Shown: one piece after another, positions 33,348 to 43,528 of the stretch
Layout of the letters: each line of letters starts with the position of its first letter
Position numbering within the stretch: the stretch's first letter is position 1
Source of the DNA: Eremomyces bilateralis CBS 781.70
Taxonomy: Eukaryota > Ascomycota > Dothideomycetes > Eremomycetales > Eremomycetaceae
Direction: 5' to 3'
Length of the DNA stretch: 64,000 nt
NCBI RefSeq assembly: GCF_010015585.1
Contig: NW_022985081.1
Location: 559,434 to 623,433 of the forward strand
Position numbers and translations under genes: made by a program
Notes under the pieces: model-generated
The model's input: only the letters and a program-made list of their open reading frames with translations
What the model was told of the DNA's origin: nothing
Database searches by the model: none

Positions 33348-33786
33348 TGTGGTTGATGGAGATGGTGGTGATGGGTTGTGGTGTGTAGGTGGAGGTGAGG
33401 TGGAGGTGGAACTCGCGGAGAGGTTATCGCATTGTCGTATAGGGTTTAAGTGTTGGAATTCAATTGAAAAGATTGATTGGCGAAAGAAAGATAATTGTGT
33501 TTGAAGGGTGGTCGTGAGGTTTGTATAATTGTACGGTATGAAGAGCCGTTTCAATATCAAAGTTGTGGTTGGCTACGGATTTTGCCGGTGCAACTTCTAA
33601 GCTGGAGGAGACAGGAAGAATCTCCACCTCCAATTCTTTAATCCCGATACTTGCGAGTCAACAACTCCTTTGTACTCGATACGTCGCAATTCAAAATTGC
33701 CATTCCCTTTGACTTTCTCCTTGACCCTATAATGCGCATCTCGCCATCCTACCGAGTCCAAGCATGATCACGATGTGTCTGGATTC
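33348..33786. promoter_or_regulatory. Shared divergent promoter of mS23 and PPR genes
   Basis: 439 bp between the start codons of two mitochondrial-expression genes. No named box was recognised. Confidence 0.35.
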
Positions 33787-35586
33787 ATGCTCTTCTCCCG
33801 TGTCCTGGATCGATCGACCAGCTCGAACACCGTCGAGATAGCAGTTCGAACCTATCTTCCGTTTCTGTATCCGTCCGCGGGACCCAAACGGTCACGGAAA
33901 GCTTCCTTGGGGGAGGCGGCAAGCGCGTCTCGTCGCAACTATGCGTCGAAGGGAAGACCGGTTGGGGTCCATGACATGGATAACATCTTCATCGAGGCAT
34001 TGGTGCGAGCAGGAACGTGCAAAGGACACGGCACATCGATTGGAGGGTGTTCGAGCTCGGTGGTCAGTAGATTTTCATCATACGGGAGCCAGAAAGGCTC
34101 GGTGTTCCGGCAGAGGAGTCAACGAGCCGGATTTCATTCGAAGACGGCGAAACACGAACCTGCGGCAGCGTTGGCGACCATCCCCCGCGAAGACCTCTAT
34201 AACCTCGTGGACATATACGGCTCCTACAACGAAAGGGAGTATTCCACCATAATCGATTTCCAGAGCCCATCGGAAACTGCTCCCCCATTCCATCCACGAG
34301 CGACGGACGGACCTTCAAGACCCCGTCCACCAGGGGACAGTTCGGCCATACAAGAATTCCAAACCCTCATCCGAAATCCTAAAGCCTCCCCCGAAAAACT
34401 CTACGAAGCATATCGACAAATCCAGTCCCCCGCCCCCCTATTCCTCCCCCGAAAATGGATGGACGAACTCCTCCACCGCCTCTCCCTCGTCAACGAAGAA
34501 GACGAAGGCTCCATGATGCGCTACCTCTCCATCCTCGACGACCTCAAAGCCGCCGACATGCCCATCGCCCGACGCGAATGGAACAACGCCATCCGCTTCG
34601 CCGCCCGCTGCTTCCGTAAGATCTCGGACGCCGAAGTCGAGGGCGCGATCTACCTCTGGAAGGAGATGGAGTCCACCGCCGGCGTGCAATCCGACCACGT
34701 CACCTTTAACATCCTGTTGGACATCGCGGTCAAGAGTCGCAAAATGGGGCTTGCGGACCGGGTGCTGGAGGAGATGCAGCGGCGGAAACTCAAACACGAC
34801 CGATATTTCCATTTCGCACGGATCTTGTACTTCGGGCAGCGATTCGGCGGAAACGCGATCCGCCACGCCTATCGCCAGTTCATTGACTCTGGCCAGATCG
34901 TCGACACTGCGGTTCTCAACGTCGTGATCGAGGCGCTCATCACCGCCGGCGAAGGGCCCGCCGCCGATCACGTCTTCGAACGAATGAAAGTCATGACCGC
35001 GGAGCGCATCCAGCCCCACGCGCCGTACCCCAGCAACTGGCAACATCGCCGTGAGCTGACGAAGATGCTGCGCGACTTCTCTGAGATCTACTACACCACC
35101 GACAAAGACGCCTGGCACCAGCTTGAACTCACCACGCCGATCGCCCCGTCCATGGACACGTACTGCATGCTCATCTCATACCACGCGACGATCGGCGACA
35201 TCGACCGGGTGCTGGAGTTGATCTCCGAGATGCACGCCGCGGGGATCGAGCCGGGTGGGCGGCTGCTCATCCACCTGATGAAAGGGTTCCGGCGCCACGG
35301 CGGGATCCGATACAGTTCGTGGACGAAGCAGCGGTTGGAGGCGCTATGGAAGGGTTTCCTACAGGCGGCGCAGGCGCATCCGACGACGAGAGAGCATCGG
35401 AGGGCGTTGGCGCCGGCGGTGGTGTTGGCGTTTGATTGCTGTGTGGGGAGGCGGAGGGCAGGGGAGGTGTTGAGGGAGGTGGAGGGGCGGTGGGAGGTGG
35501 AGGAGGAGACGGTGGAATATATTCTGAGTCGGATGGGGAGGGGGAAGGGGAAGGAGGATGAGGATGAGGATGATGCAGTAGATTAG
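33787..35586 (+). CDS. Mitochondrial pentatricopeptide-repeat (PPR) protein
   Basis: A single-exon gene of 599 residues; 33787 is the first ATG of the frame. The N terminus is Arg/Ser-rich with few acids, as in mitochondrial targeting. PPR-type helix pairs are seen around residues 300-345 (DHVTFNILLDIAVKSRKMGL, ADRVLEEMQRRKLKHD), 370-410 (DTAVLNVVIEALITAGEGPA) and 455-495 (DTYCMLISYHATIGDIDRVL, EMHAAGIEPG). PPR proteins bind organellar RNA and act in mitochondrial mRNA stability, processing or translation. The specific RNA target cannot be read from the sequence. The C-terminal tail is acidic (GKEDEDEDDAVD). It is divergent from the mS23 gene. Confidence 0.85.
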   Translation: MLFSRVLDRSTSSNTVEIAVRTYLPFLYPSAGPKRSRKASLGEAASASRRNYASKGRPVGVHDMDNIFIEALVRAGTCKGHGTSIGGCSSSVVSRFSSYGSQKGSVFRQRSQRAGFHSKTAKHEPAAALATIPREDLYNLVDIYGSYNEREYSTIIDFQSPSETAPPFHPRATDGPSRPRPPGDSSAIQEFQTLIRNPKASPEKLYEAYRQIQSPAPLFLPRKWMDELLHRLSLVNEEDEGSMMRYLSILDDLKAADMPIARREWNNAIRFAARCFRKISDAEVEGAIYLWKEMESTAGVQSDHVTFNILLDIAVKSRKMGLADRVLEEMQRRKLKHDRYFHFARILYFGQRFGGNAIRHAYRQFIDSGQIVDTAVLNVVIEALITAGEGPAADHVFERMKVMTAERIQPHAPYPSNWQHRRELTKMLRDFSEIYYTTDKDAWHQLELTTPIAPSMDTYCMLISYHATIGDIDRVLELISEMHAAGIEPGGRLLIHLMKGFRRHGGIRYSSWTKQRLEALWKGFLQAAQAHPTTREHRRALAPAVVLAFDCCVGRRRAGEVLREVEGRWEVEEETVEYILSRMGRGKGKEDEDEDDAVD

Positions 35587-36156
35587 TTGGAGCAAGATAT
35601 GCTTCGATGTTGTACATGTATGTCATGCATGTACCATGAGGGTCCGCAATAAGGATCAATTTCATTTCATACTTTGGTTCCATATTTTATAATTTTCGAT
35701 GATTATAATAGAGGGACCACAAGGTGTACATGTGTACCAAGCGTTCCAGCACGGTATATTTACTATCATACTCTCTTGTTACCTTAGGGGGTGGTGGTCA
35801 TCGACGTTGATAAACCCGTGACTTCGCGACAATATCGCGAACGCCACTTCGCGCTGAACGCGTCTCCATCGCCTCCCATCCAACTCTTATCTCTAATAGT
35901 TCACTCGTATCCTCAGCACAGGACAACAATACATGCGATAATGAAGTCGGCGCCTACCGAATAATTCTCGGAACTGTAAAAATTGCAAGAGCCGGGACAC
36001 GAACAGCGGCCATGTTTTCTCATATCCCTTCATCAACAGGCTTCAACAAACCTCATCTTGACGACCGACAGTAACCCTCAATCGCACGAACGACCATCCA
36101 CCCACCGGCAATCCTATACCAGCCTCAGCTATACACCGAAACTCCAATCCTCCACC
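35587..36156. other. Intergenic region upstream of RecQ gene
   Basis: 570 bp. The RecQ frame is open back to 35983 but without ATG, so this is taken as leader and promoter. No other feature was seen. Confidence 0.45.
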
Positions 36157-37758
36157 ATGCCCTCCACCGTCCTTAACCCCCTCGCCCCTCCCCGCAAACC
36201 CACAACCATCCCCCCCCACCAACTCGACTACGTCCTCCGCAAAGTCTTCCACAAGCCCTCCTTCCGCCCCCACCAACGTGAAATCATCCTCGCCGCCCTG
36301 GCCTCCACCGACCTCCTCATCCTCGCTGCCACCTCCTTCGGCAAGTCCCTCTGCTACCAACTCCCCGCTATCCTCCACCACGGCATCACCCTCGTCATCT
36401 CCCCGCTGCTCGCCCTCATGGCGAACCAGGTCTCCGCCCTCCATTCCGCCGGCATCGCCGTCGCCTCGCTGAACAGCACCACCCCGCTCGCCGAGCGCCG
36501 CCGCATCCTCGACGATCTGAAGAGCGGGCATCCGATTATTAGACTGCTGTACGTCACCCCCGAGACGTGCGTGCAGGACGGGTTTCGGAAGATCATCCGC
36601 GTGGTGCACGCGCAGCACGAGCTCGCGCGGGTGGCGGTCGACGAGGCGCATTGCATCTCGGAGTGGGGCCACGACTTCCGGCCGGCGTACAAGCAGCTGG
36701 GTTGGTTTAAGCGGGAGTTACACGATCCCGAGGTGCCGGTGATGTGTGTGACGGCGACGGCGACGGAGCGGGTGGTGGGGGATATTGTGCGGATGATGGG
36801 CCTGGAGGAGGGGCGGTTGCGGACGTTTCGGTGTGGAGCAGCGCGGGGGAATTTGCATTTTGAGGTGCGGTATAAGAGTGATGAGGGGGATGAGATGGGG
36901 AGAGATCCGTTTGAGGGGCTGGTGGGGTGGATTAAGGGGATGCAGCGACGGAAGCGGAAGATGGAAGAGGCGGGGTTGTTGAAGTTGAAGGGAAAACCTA
37001 CGACGGCGACTTCCACGACGGGACTAACAGCGGCCCCCTCCGCCACGCGCTCCCACTCCCCCATCTCCGGCATCATCTACACCCTCTCCCGTACCTCCTG
37101 CGAACTCCTCGCCACCGCCCTCACCGCCGCTGGCATCCCCTCCAAACCCTTCCACGCGGGCCTCCCCGCCCCCACCAAATCCCTCACCCTCACCGCCTGG
37201 GCCGCCTCCTCTCCAGGCTACGATGTCGTCGTCGCTACCACCGCCTTCGGCATGGGAATCGACAAGCACGACGTCCGCTTCGTCGCGCACTGGTGCCTCC
37301 CGAAGAGCTTCGAGGGGTACTATCAGGAGGCGGGACGCGCAGGCAGGGATGGGCGCGCGGCGAGCTGCGTGCTCTGGTATGGGCGGGAGGATCGGGATCG
37401 GGTGGTGGGGTTGTTGGAGCGGGATTGGGCGAGAGCGGAGGGGGTGGATTATCAGGGGAGGGGGATGGGGAGGGGGGGGAGTCGGGAAGGTGAGGGGGAG
37501 AGGAGGACCGCGGCGTGGGGGCGGGCGGAGAGCTTGAGGGCGTTGGTGGGGTGGGCGGAGGGGGTGGGGAAGTGTCGGCATGTGGGGATTCAGGATTATT
37601 TTGGGAATGGGGAGGTGGGAAGATGTGGATTTGCGTGCGATGTTTGTAAGGACGGGGAGGGGGTGCGGAAGCGGATGGAGAGGGGGTTGGCAAGTGAGGA
37701 GTGGTGTTCGACACAGCGAGAGATGGGGGTATATGAGAGTGGGGAGGAGTATTATTGA
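36157..37758 (+). CDS. RecQ-family ATP-dependent DNA helicase
   Basis: A single-exon gene of 533 residues. Motif 0 is FRPHQREI. Motif I is LILAATSFGKSLCYQLP, where the first Gly of the Walker A is Ala and the loop reads TSFGKS rather than TGGGKS. Motif II is VDEAHCISEWGHDFRPAY, motif III VTATAT and motif V/VI VVATTAFGMGIDKHDVRFV and YYQEAGRAGRDG. A RecQ zinc module follows (CRHVGIQDYFGNGEVGRCGF, then CDVC). There is no HRDC domain, so it is a short RecQ5/RecQL-like enzyme rather than the long Sgs1 type. It unwinds DNA 3'-5' in recombination and repair. The first ATG (36157) immediately precedes the helicase core. Codons alternate between C-rich and G-rich blocks. Confidence 0.9.
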   Translation: MPSTVLNPLAPPRKPTTIPPHQLDYVLRKVFHKPSFRPHQREIILAALASTDLLILAATSFGKSLCYQLPAILHHGITLVISPLLALMANQVSALHSAGIAVASLNSTTPLAERRRILDDLKSGHPIIRLLYVTPETCVQDGFRKIIRVVHAQHELARVAVDEAHCISEWGHDFRPAYKQLGWFKRELHDPEVPVMCVTATATERVVGDIVRMMGLEEGRLRTFRCGAARGNLHFEVRYKSDEGDEMGRDPFEGLVGWIKGMQRRKRKMEEAGLLKLKGKPTTATSTTGLTAAPSATRSHSPISGIIYTLSRTSCELLATALTAAGIPSKPFHAGLPAPTKSLTLTAWAASSPGYDVVVATTAFGMGIDKHDVRFVAHWCLPKSFEGYYQEAGRAGRDGRAASCVLWYGREDRDRVVGLLERDWARAEGVDYQGRGMGRGGSREGEGERRTAAWGRAESLRALVGWAEGVGKCRHVGIQDYFGNGEVGRCGFACDVCKDGEGVRKRMERGLASEEWCSTQREMGVYESGEEYY

Positions 37759-38097
37759 TCATTGGCCTTGAGCGATGTTTCTAGCGATTTTGAGGAGTTG
37801 AGGTAGGAATCCGTGGATGGCGTTATGGACCATCGGGATGGATGGGCATCAGGTACGGACAGGGCAAGTACGGAGATGAATGAATGAACGAACAGAACGT
37901 AATTGATTGATTCTATACAAAATATCAGATAGATCGACGTCGAGATATCGATGACATCAAACTCATTAGCTACGAGACGACCGCGTCTCCAGCAGCAGCA
38001 ATACAATGCATTAGACATGACAAAAAAAATCCCACCTCTTTTAACACCACCACCAACCCCGCTCTATATCCCCCTACCCAAATGAAATACTTCCCCC
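37759..38097. other. Convergent intergenic region
   Basis: 339 bp between convergent genes. No feature beyond an A-rich run (CAAAAAAAATC) near 38021-38031. Confidence 0.45.
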
Positions 38098-39059
38098 TCA
38101 CGCCTCCGTCCCCACCCCTTGCTTCTTCCGCCTCTTCCCTTCCCGCTCCCCATCATTCTCCACGGAACTCTCCCCCTCATCCTCCTTCCGCCCCTTCCCA
38201 CTCGGCACATTCCCGCTCTTATCCACAATCAGACTCCTCAACCACTCATTCTCCATCTCCAAATGCTTCACCCTCGCCTCCATGATCCCCACGCGCTCAG
38301 ACATCTCCTTCGCCGTCTTCTCGACCTCCTGCTCGCGCTGCTTCTTCTTGATGCGGAAGCGCGCACTAGCGGCGGTGTTACGGCGGCGCTTGTCTTCCTC
38401 GGCGGCGTTGCGCGCGTGATCTTCGATGGTGGAGGTAGAGCCGTGTTGGGAGGTGGTGGTGGGGGAATTGTTGGGTTTGTGGTTGCTGGTGGTGGAGGAG
38501 GTGGGGGAGAGGGCCGGTTGGATCGGGAAGGGAGCGTTGTGGACGGTAGAGGGGTAGGTGGGGTTGGCGCCGGGGTCGGTGACGTTCGGGTAGAGGGCTG
38601 GGTTGAAGTCGGGGAATTGGAATTGCTCTAGATGGGGAGTTAGTGATTGTTGTTGGCTTTAACGCTGTGTCCGAATCCGGGGTGTCGCATCGACGATTGT
38701 TCGAGACAATAGAAGGACGAGTAGACATTAGGAAGATTAGACATACCCTCAAACCCCTCTGTCTTTCCTCCCATCCCTGTCTCCTTTGCCTGGTTCCGAT
38801 ACCCCGCGCTCGCATTCAACCGTCGCGCGCGCTCCTCCTCCGCAGCATCGTACGGCACCACCTCGTCGGCGCCGCCGCCGGCGTCCCCCCCGATGTTCTG
38901 GTCGAAGTCGACGAACTCGAGGTTGGTGAACAGCGCCAGGTCTTCGGCGAAGTTGCCGTAGTCCTCGTTGGTGGGCAGCTCGATGGGCTGTGGGTCGATG
39001 GTGTTGAGGTTCTGGAGGTACTGCGAGACGTTAGGGGCCGGGCGGCCTTGGAAGGTCAT
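38098..39059 (-). CDS. bZIP transcription factor, CYS3/MetR-like
   Basis: Two exons (39059-38747, 38627-38098; 119-nt intron GTATGT...CTAG), 280 residues. The N terminus (APNVSQYLQNLNTIDPQP, then LALFTNLEFVDFD) and the basic region with zipper (RRRNTAASARFRIKKKQREQ, EVEKTAKEMSERV, LEMENEWLRSLI) match the Neurospora CYS-3 / Aspergillus MetR sulfur regulators. These activate sulfate uptake and methionine genes when sulfur is limiting. The middle is Ser/Thr/Asn/Pro-rich. The C terminus is Lys/Glu-rich. Assignment to CYS3 rather than a generic fungal bZIP rests on the N-terminal motif and the basic region; I rate it likely. A CACGTG box lies 460 bp upstream. Confidence 0.85.
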
Positions 39060-40746
39060 GGTGAGTGATAGGTGAGCCTTGTTCGGAGCCGGATCCGATG
39101 GAATGTAGATTATGTGTGGATTTTATGCGATGTTGTCGATGGGTTCGGTGATGGGTTGGATTGATGGGAAGCGTGGAAAAATGTGGTGGCTCGCGGTTGA
39201 GTCACGCTGTCGAATGTCGATTTGTGTGCGAGATCCGATGCTGACGTTGATGAAATTCCAATCCCGACCCGCAACTCGTCTCTTCGCCTCTCGTGAAGCG
39301 TTACCCAGGTCAAAAATCGATGGTCGGGTGGAATTGACTGCGCGAGGAGTCAAAAGAGCGCAGTTGTGGATGGTGGATGGTGGATGGTGGATGGTGGATG
39401 GAGAAGTTACAGTGGGAAAGTGCGTGGAGTGAGAGGCGGGAGGTGGGAGACTTTGGCGGGGGTGGGAGAAAATGAAGAGATGGGCCACTCATTAGCTGCG
39501 AGATGATTCTACTGGGAATTTCACGTGAGGAACAATCGGCCGTGGGATGGAGCTGCGAAAACGGTGCACTCCAAGAACTCCGTTCTACAGTCTACTTGGT
39601 ATTAGCGACCTCGACTGGCGAGCCGATACAGGCTAATGACGCTCTTTACGCCATTGCTATTGAAAGACGGCTAGCGATTGGATGTACTGTGGCGAATTTG
39701 ACCGGGAAGCGACCGAATTGATTACAAAGTTGGTGGGAGACTAGAGAGAGATAGGCCTGACGAGGGCATGTTCATTTGATTTGACCGTGCATGAATTCCG
39801 CGTGGACCCTGTTCGCGTGCGTGGGTTGAAACATGAACTACTGAATCAGTGAACAGCGCTGGAAATTCCTTCGAATTTCTCAATATTAATGGTTGCGGGA
39901 GTCCTGGCTTGGTAGGGACCTAATTAGGGCATTCCTGGCGGTTTAGTAGAGTGAAGGTGGAAGTGGAAATAGAAGATGAGGTTCTGTTGAGGTTGAAGTG
40001 GATTACCAACCATTCAACCGCCCATCTCACTATTTTTCTCCCCCGGCAGCTTTCGGTTCTCTTTAAACACGATCGGGCAATAGGGCGTCAGAGTTGCCTT
40101 GTTGTTAGATTCAGTCCTGGAATTGCCGAGTAGCGTCCATTTCTAGCCCCAGTTCTTTGTGCGCAATCGGATGAAGGAGAGTTGAACAAAGACCTCGTGG
40201 AGACGGGACACACTTGTCCCTCAACCGGCTCACTATTTTCAGGCGTGTCGAACTTCGAAGTGAGAACTATCAGGAGGATCCCAAGTCCCTTCTCCATCAT
40301 CCCATTGTCCTCCCACGCCGCAATTCCCACCCCCTCCCCATTGGACCGGTCAATCACGGGCATATTGCCCTCCTCGACCCTCGTATTCTCCCCCCCACGT
40401 TTCCCAAGCTATGCAGCCATCGTTCCCCAGAATGCAACTCGCCAGCTCGATCGGTTGGGTCGTCTCCCGTTACCCCTCACTTCGCCATGTCGTCGTTATC
40501 AAAAGCAATATGGAGGGCTGGGGCAGCGACGGGATTGGTCGGCGGGGATTCGGGACGTGAAGAGAGGTGCTGGCGTGCAGCAGCGCGGGATGGAGCTGCA
40601 TGACACCCGGCTGCATGGCAGGTGTGCAGGTCAAAGCGACATCGGTGCCACGTGATCTCAACCGGAAAGGAAAATAATTCGGATGCACGTGACTTGCTAT
40701 ACTATCCCGTTTCTCCCCGGGTATCTCCGTGTCATCTCAACCTAAG
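39060..40746. promoter_or_regulatory. Intergenic region upstream of CYS3-like gene
   Basis: About 1.7 kb without a supported gene. CACGTG boxes lie at 39522-39527, 40649-40654 and 40686-40691. Two pyrimidine-rich ORFs near 40182-40655 overlap in different frames and look non-coding. The first 460 bp are the presumed bZIP promoter. Confidence 0.4.
39366..39401. repeat. GGATGGT heptamer microsatellite
   Basis: About five tandem copies of GGATGGT in the upstream region of the bZIP gene. Confidence 0.8.
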
Positions 40747-41204
40747 GCCTTGTCTACCTGAAGGCCGGCAGGTTCGATAATAGCGCTGGCAGGTGGCTTT
40801 GTTTACTTAAATAGTGGCAGATTCGTGGCAGGTTCGATATTAACGTCAGAATGGGTGTATGTCTACTTTTTCGTGGTGAAAACCTGCCGGCAGGTCCACA
40901 TCCCGAAATGTGGCTTTTTAGCGCACCGCCACCTCGTATTTCGCCCAATTAGGCAAACCTGCGGCAGGTTTTTTTCTGCTCCATCGATGGACCCGATAAT
41001 AACGCTCGCTGGCAGGTTCTCTGCTCCTCATTGTTATCACAATGGCCCCTCTACATCGTCCAAACCACCATCGCTGATCGGATCTACGCTACCGCCGCCG
41101 TATACGGCAAGGGAGATACTGCATCTACATCCCAACCTGCCCTGCAACTACATCCCAGCCACGTGGCCTAGGAATACTGTGCTCTAATTGATCTATATCG
41201 AAAG

Positions 41205-41560
41205 TTCCTATAGCGCGGGCACCTGTACCACCCATTCTAGGCACCCTTACCACCCGTTTTGGGCACCCCTACCACCCTTGTTGGGCACCTCCACCACCTA
41301 TTTTAGGCACTCCCCCCACCGACTTTAGACCCCCATCATCACCCATTTTAGGCACCCTCTAACATCCGTTTTCGGGCACTCCCAACCACCCGTTCTAGCG
41401 CCTGTGCCAAAACGGGAGCCGGGAGTGATAAACGGTATCCAAAATGGGTGATAGTAGGGCCTAGAATAGGTAGTGGAGGTGCCCAAAACAGGTGATGGGG
41501 GATGCCCAGAATATGTTGTAGGGGTGCCCGGAATAGGTGGTGGGGGTGCCCGCGCTGTAG
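41205..41560. repeat. Inverted minisatellite of 23-25 nt units
   Basis: Left part (41215-41395): about eight degenerate units of the form GGCACCCcTACCACCCgTTTT. Right part (41400-41560): the same motif in reverse orientation (AAAACaGGTGaTGGgGGTGCC). It forms the core of the fold-back element. Confidence 0.75.
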
Positions 41561-42102
41561 TGATTTTCGAAGTATATAGACTAATCAGAGCACATTATTC
41601 CTAGGTCACGTGGCTGGGATGTAGCTGCAGGGTGGATGGCTAAGAGAGGTCAGATTGGAATTTGAAGCTATTACGCAAGTCACACATCGTGACTTGGCAA
41701 CATGACTACACAGTAAGAACCTGCAGCTTCCGAACCTGCCAGTAGGTAGACATTAGCCGTTCTGGCAGGTTTCTAATAATAGAAAAGCCAAAACGCCNNN
41801 NNNNNNNGGGATGCCCAGAATATGTTGTAGGGGTGCCCGGAATAGGTGGTGGGGGTGCCCGCGCTGTAGTGATTTTCGAAGTAGACTAATCAGAGCACAG
41901 TATTCCTAGGTCACGTGGCTGGAATGTAGCTGCAGGGTGGATGGCTAAGAGAGGTCAGATTGGAATTTGAAGCTATTACGCAAGTCACACATCGTGATTT
42001 GGCAACATGACTACACAGTAAGAACCTGCAGCTTCCGAACCTGCCAGTAGGTAGACATTAGCCGTTCTGGCAGGTTTCTAATAATAGAAAAGCCAAAACG
42101 CC
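41499..42102 (+). repeat. Two direct copies of a 0.3-kb segment flanking the gap
   Basis: 41499-41797 and 41808-42102 are almost identical. The second copy lacks four bases (TATA near 41574) and differs at a few single positions (for example ATTATTCC/AGTATTCC, GGGATG/GGAATG, GTGACTTGG/GTGATTTGG). Either a true tandem duplication or an unresolved assembly overlap. Confidence 0.9.
41798..41807. other. Assembly gap (10 N)
   Basis: Ten N bases inside the fold-back element, exactly between the two duplicated segments. The real length is unknown. Confidence 0.98.
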
Positions 42103-42150
42103 TACCTGGCCCCTGCTTCTTAAACCTGCCAGCTACGAAGTAGACAAGCC

Positions 42151-42526
42151 CCAATGCTTCATGATTCATCCAACTCTCTCCATGGACACAAACCTCGTGT
42201 CAGTAAGATAGTATCATGAACCATCGGTCATGGATTGAAATCACTGTCAATGTTCCGATCACCAAATGAAAAGTAGGCTCATTAATGGGTAAGTCAACCT
42301 CCACACCACACGTTCATGTGGTCGGTAGCATTATCCCTGCTTTCTTGTCGAGGTCCAATATGTTTCATGGCTCTATTCGGTCATTCTTCCCTAAAGTCAT
42401 CGCAGTCCAGTCAAATCTCAAGTTTGTGGCTCATGTCGTCCTTCATTGCAGCTATTGCCGTCCAGTCAAGCCTCAAAATTGGTTTCGAGTTGCCTTTCGT
42501 TGGAGTCATCGCAGTCCAGATAATGA
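42151..42526. other. Intergenic region between fold-back element and methyltransferase
   Basis: About 375 bp. Contains three spaced copies of GCxGTCCAG (about 60 bp apart, 42401-42520), a degenerate direct repeat. No gene was seen. Confidence 0.45.
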
Positions 42527-43528
42527 TCATGAGATTTCAGATCCCCCCGGTATATGTAACGGTCTCCGTCCGTACACAATCCGCAGATTTAGAGAGAGCT
42601 CATTCTCCGGATCTTCCAATTCTTTCCGTATTCCGTTCAAAATATGCTGCGATGCCTCCTCCGACAATGCTAGTATTCTGGAGTATATCTCCATCGCCGG
42701 CTCGAGTTTTTTCACAAACATTGGTGTCAATAGCATGCTAGGACCTCGCATTTTTGGCTCGGGACTCCACGCCCCGCTGGGAATCTAGGAAGCAAGTATC
42801 AGCGTCCGCTATTATCATCATTTTAAGTGTTTTCTTCTCCAATCCTTCTCCGATCCAGAATCTCGCGTGTTGCTCATACATACCGGGATGCGTTCCAACG
42901 TCACATCCTCAAATCCCGCAAGCTCCATAATCTGCTTAGGTAACCTGCCTAAATTCGCCCAGCTGTCTATCCTCTCCAACCCGGCCTCAATCAAACCATT
43001 CCACGTGGCCAGAAATGGCGCTTTCGTCAACAAGACGTCAGCCTCCGACCTCACCTTACACTCAAACTCAGAACACTCCCACCAACCCCCGGGCTTCAAA
43101 CCATCCAGCACCAGCTTTTGCAACATCCTCCAGTTCCTAACCGACCCCTCCAGGTCCATCCCATGCACAAAATCATACTGCTTGTCTTCCGCCCACACCC
43201 ACGCCCCATCGGCGGGAGCCTCCACAGACCGCACGCCTTCCATGTCCGGCAGTGGATTCGTATCTACCACAAACACGTTCACGGAAGGGCGAGCGCCGCG
43301 CATCTCCGCACCCCACCACATCAAACCCGGATTGATGTCCAGCACCCGGAACTCCGGATCCGTTCCGGTCGGCTGCCCCGTGATCGGCGAGCGGTACAAC
43401 CTGTAGCCCATCACGTAGAACACTAACCAGTACCTCGCCTGGATGAACTCTGGCTGGGTTTCGATGGGGGGAAGCGGATACATGTCGGGGTCTGCGAGCG
43501 CTCGCAAGCCGAGGGGGACTGTCCCCAT
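42527..43528 (-). CDS. LaeA-like SAM-dependent methyltransferase, divergent SAM motif
   Basis: Two exons (43528-42884, 42784-42527; 99-nt intron GTATGT...CTAG), 300 residues from ATG 43528. The order of blocks follows fungal LaeA-like methyltransferases: YRLYRSPI, RVLDINPGLMWWGAEM (motif I), VVDTNPLP (acidic loop motif), YDFVHGMDLEGSVRNWRML, GLKPGGWWECSEFE, LAGFEDVTLERIP, then after the intron IPSGAWSPEPKMRG and a helical end with RIVYGRRP. Motif I normally reads GTGTG but here is N-P-G-L, so SAM binding is doubtful. The true start may lie upstream: up to about 43868 three frames stay open, one rich in Ser/Arg, as in disordered N termini. LaeA relatives influence secondary metabolism; the role here is unknown. 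Confidence 0.7.

Larger units (their letters stand above)
40747..42150. mobile_element. Palindromic fold-back (MITE-like) element
   Basis: The ends are inverted: CTTGTCTAC at 40749-40757 and its complement GTAGACAAG at 42140-42148, each followed inward by GGCAGGTT. The arms carry many copies of GGCAGGTT/AACCTGCC (for example near 40768, 40821, 40954, 41010, 41116, 41764, 42066, 42123). A longer inner block (41120-41210: ctacatcccagccacgtgg, ccta/ggaata, gcgcgggcac) returns inverted near 41550-41635. The centre of the palindrome is near 41400. No coding potential was seen; the arms look like transposase-binding subterminal repeats of a non-autonomous fold-back element. The target duplication is not clear. 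Confidence 0.75.

Noticed and set aside
40182-40655. Two overlapping plus-strand ORFs in a pyrimidine-rich tract
   Set aside because: Overlap in different frames without motifs; better read as non-coding.
40747-42150. CRISPR-like or tRNA-array interpretation of the short repeats
   Set aside because: Eukaryotic context, degenerate inverted units without regular unique spacers.
42285-42788. Plus-strand ORFs opposite the methyltransferase 3' exon
   Set aside because: Antisense of a conserved exon; the minus-strand splice model explains the sequence.
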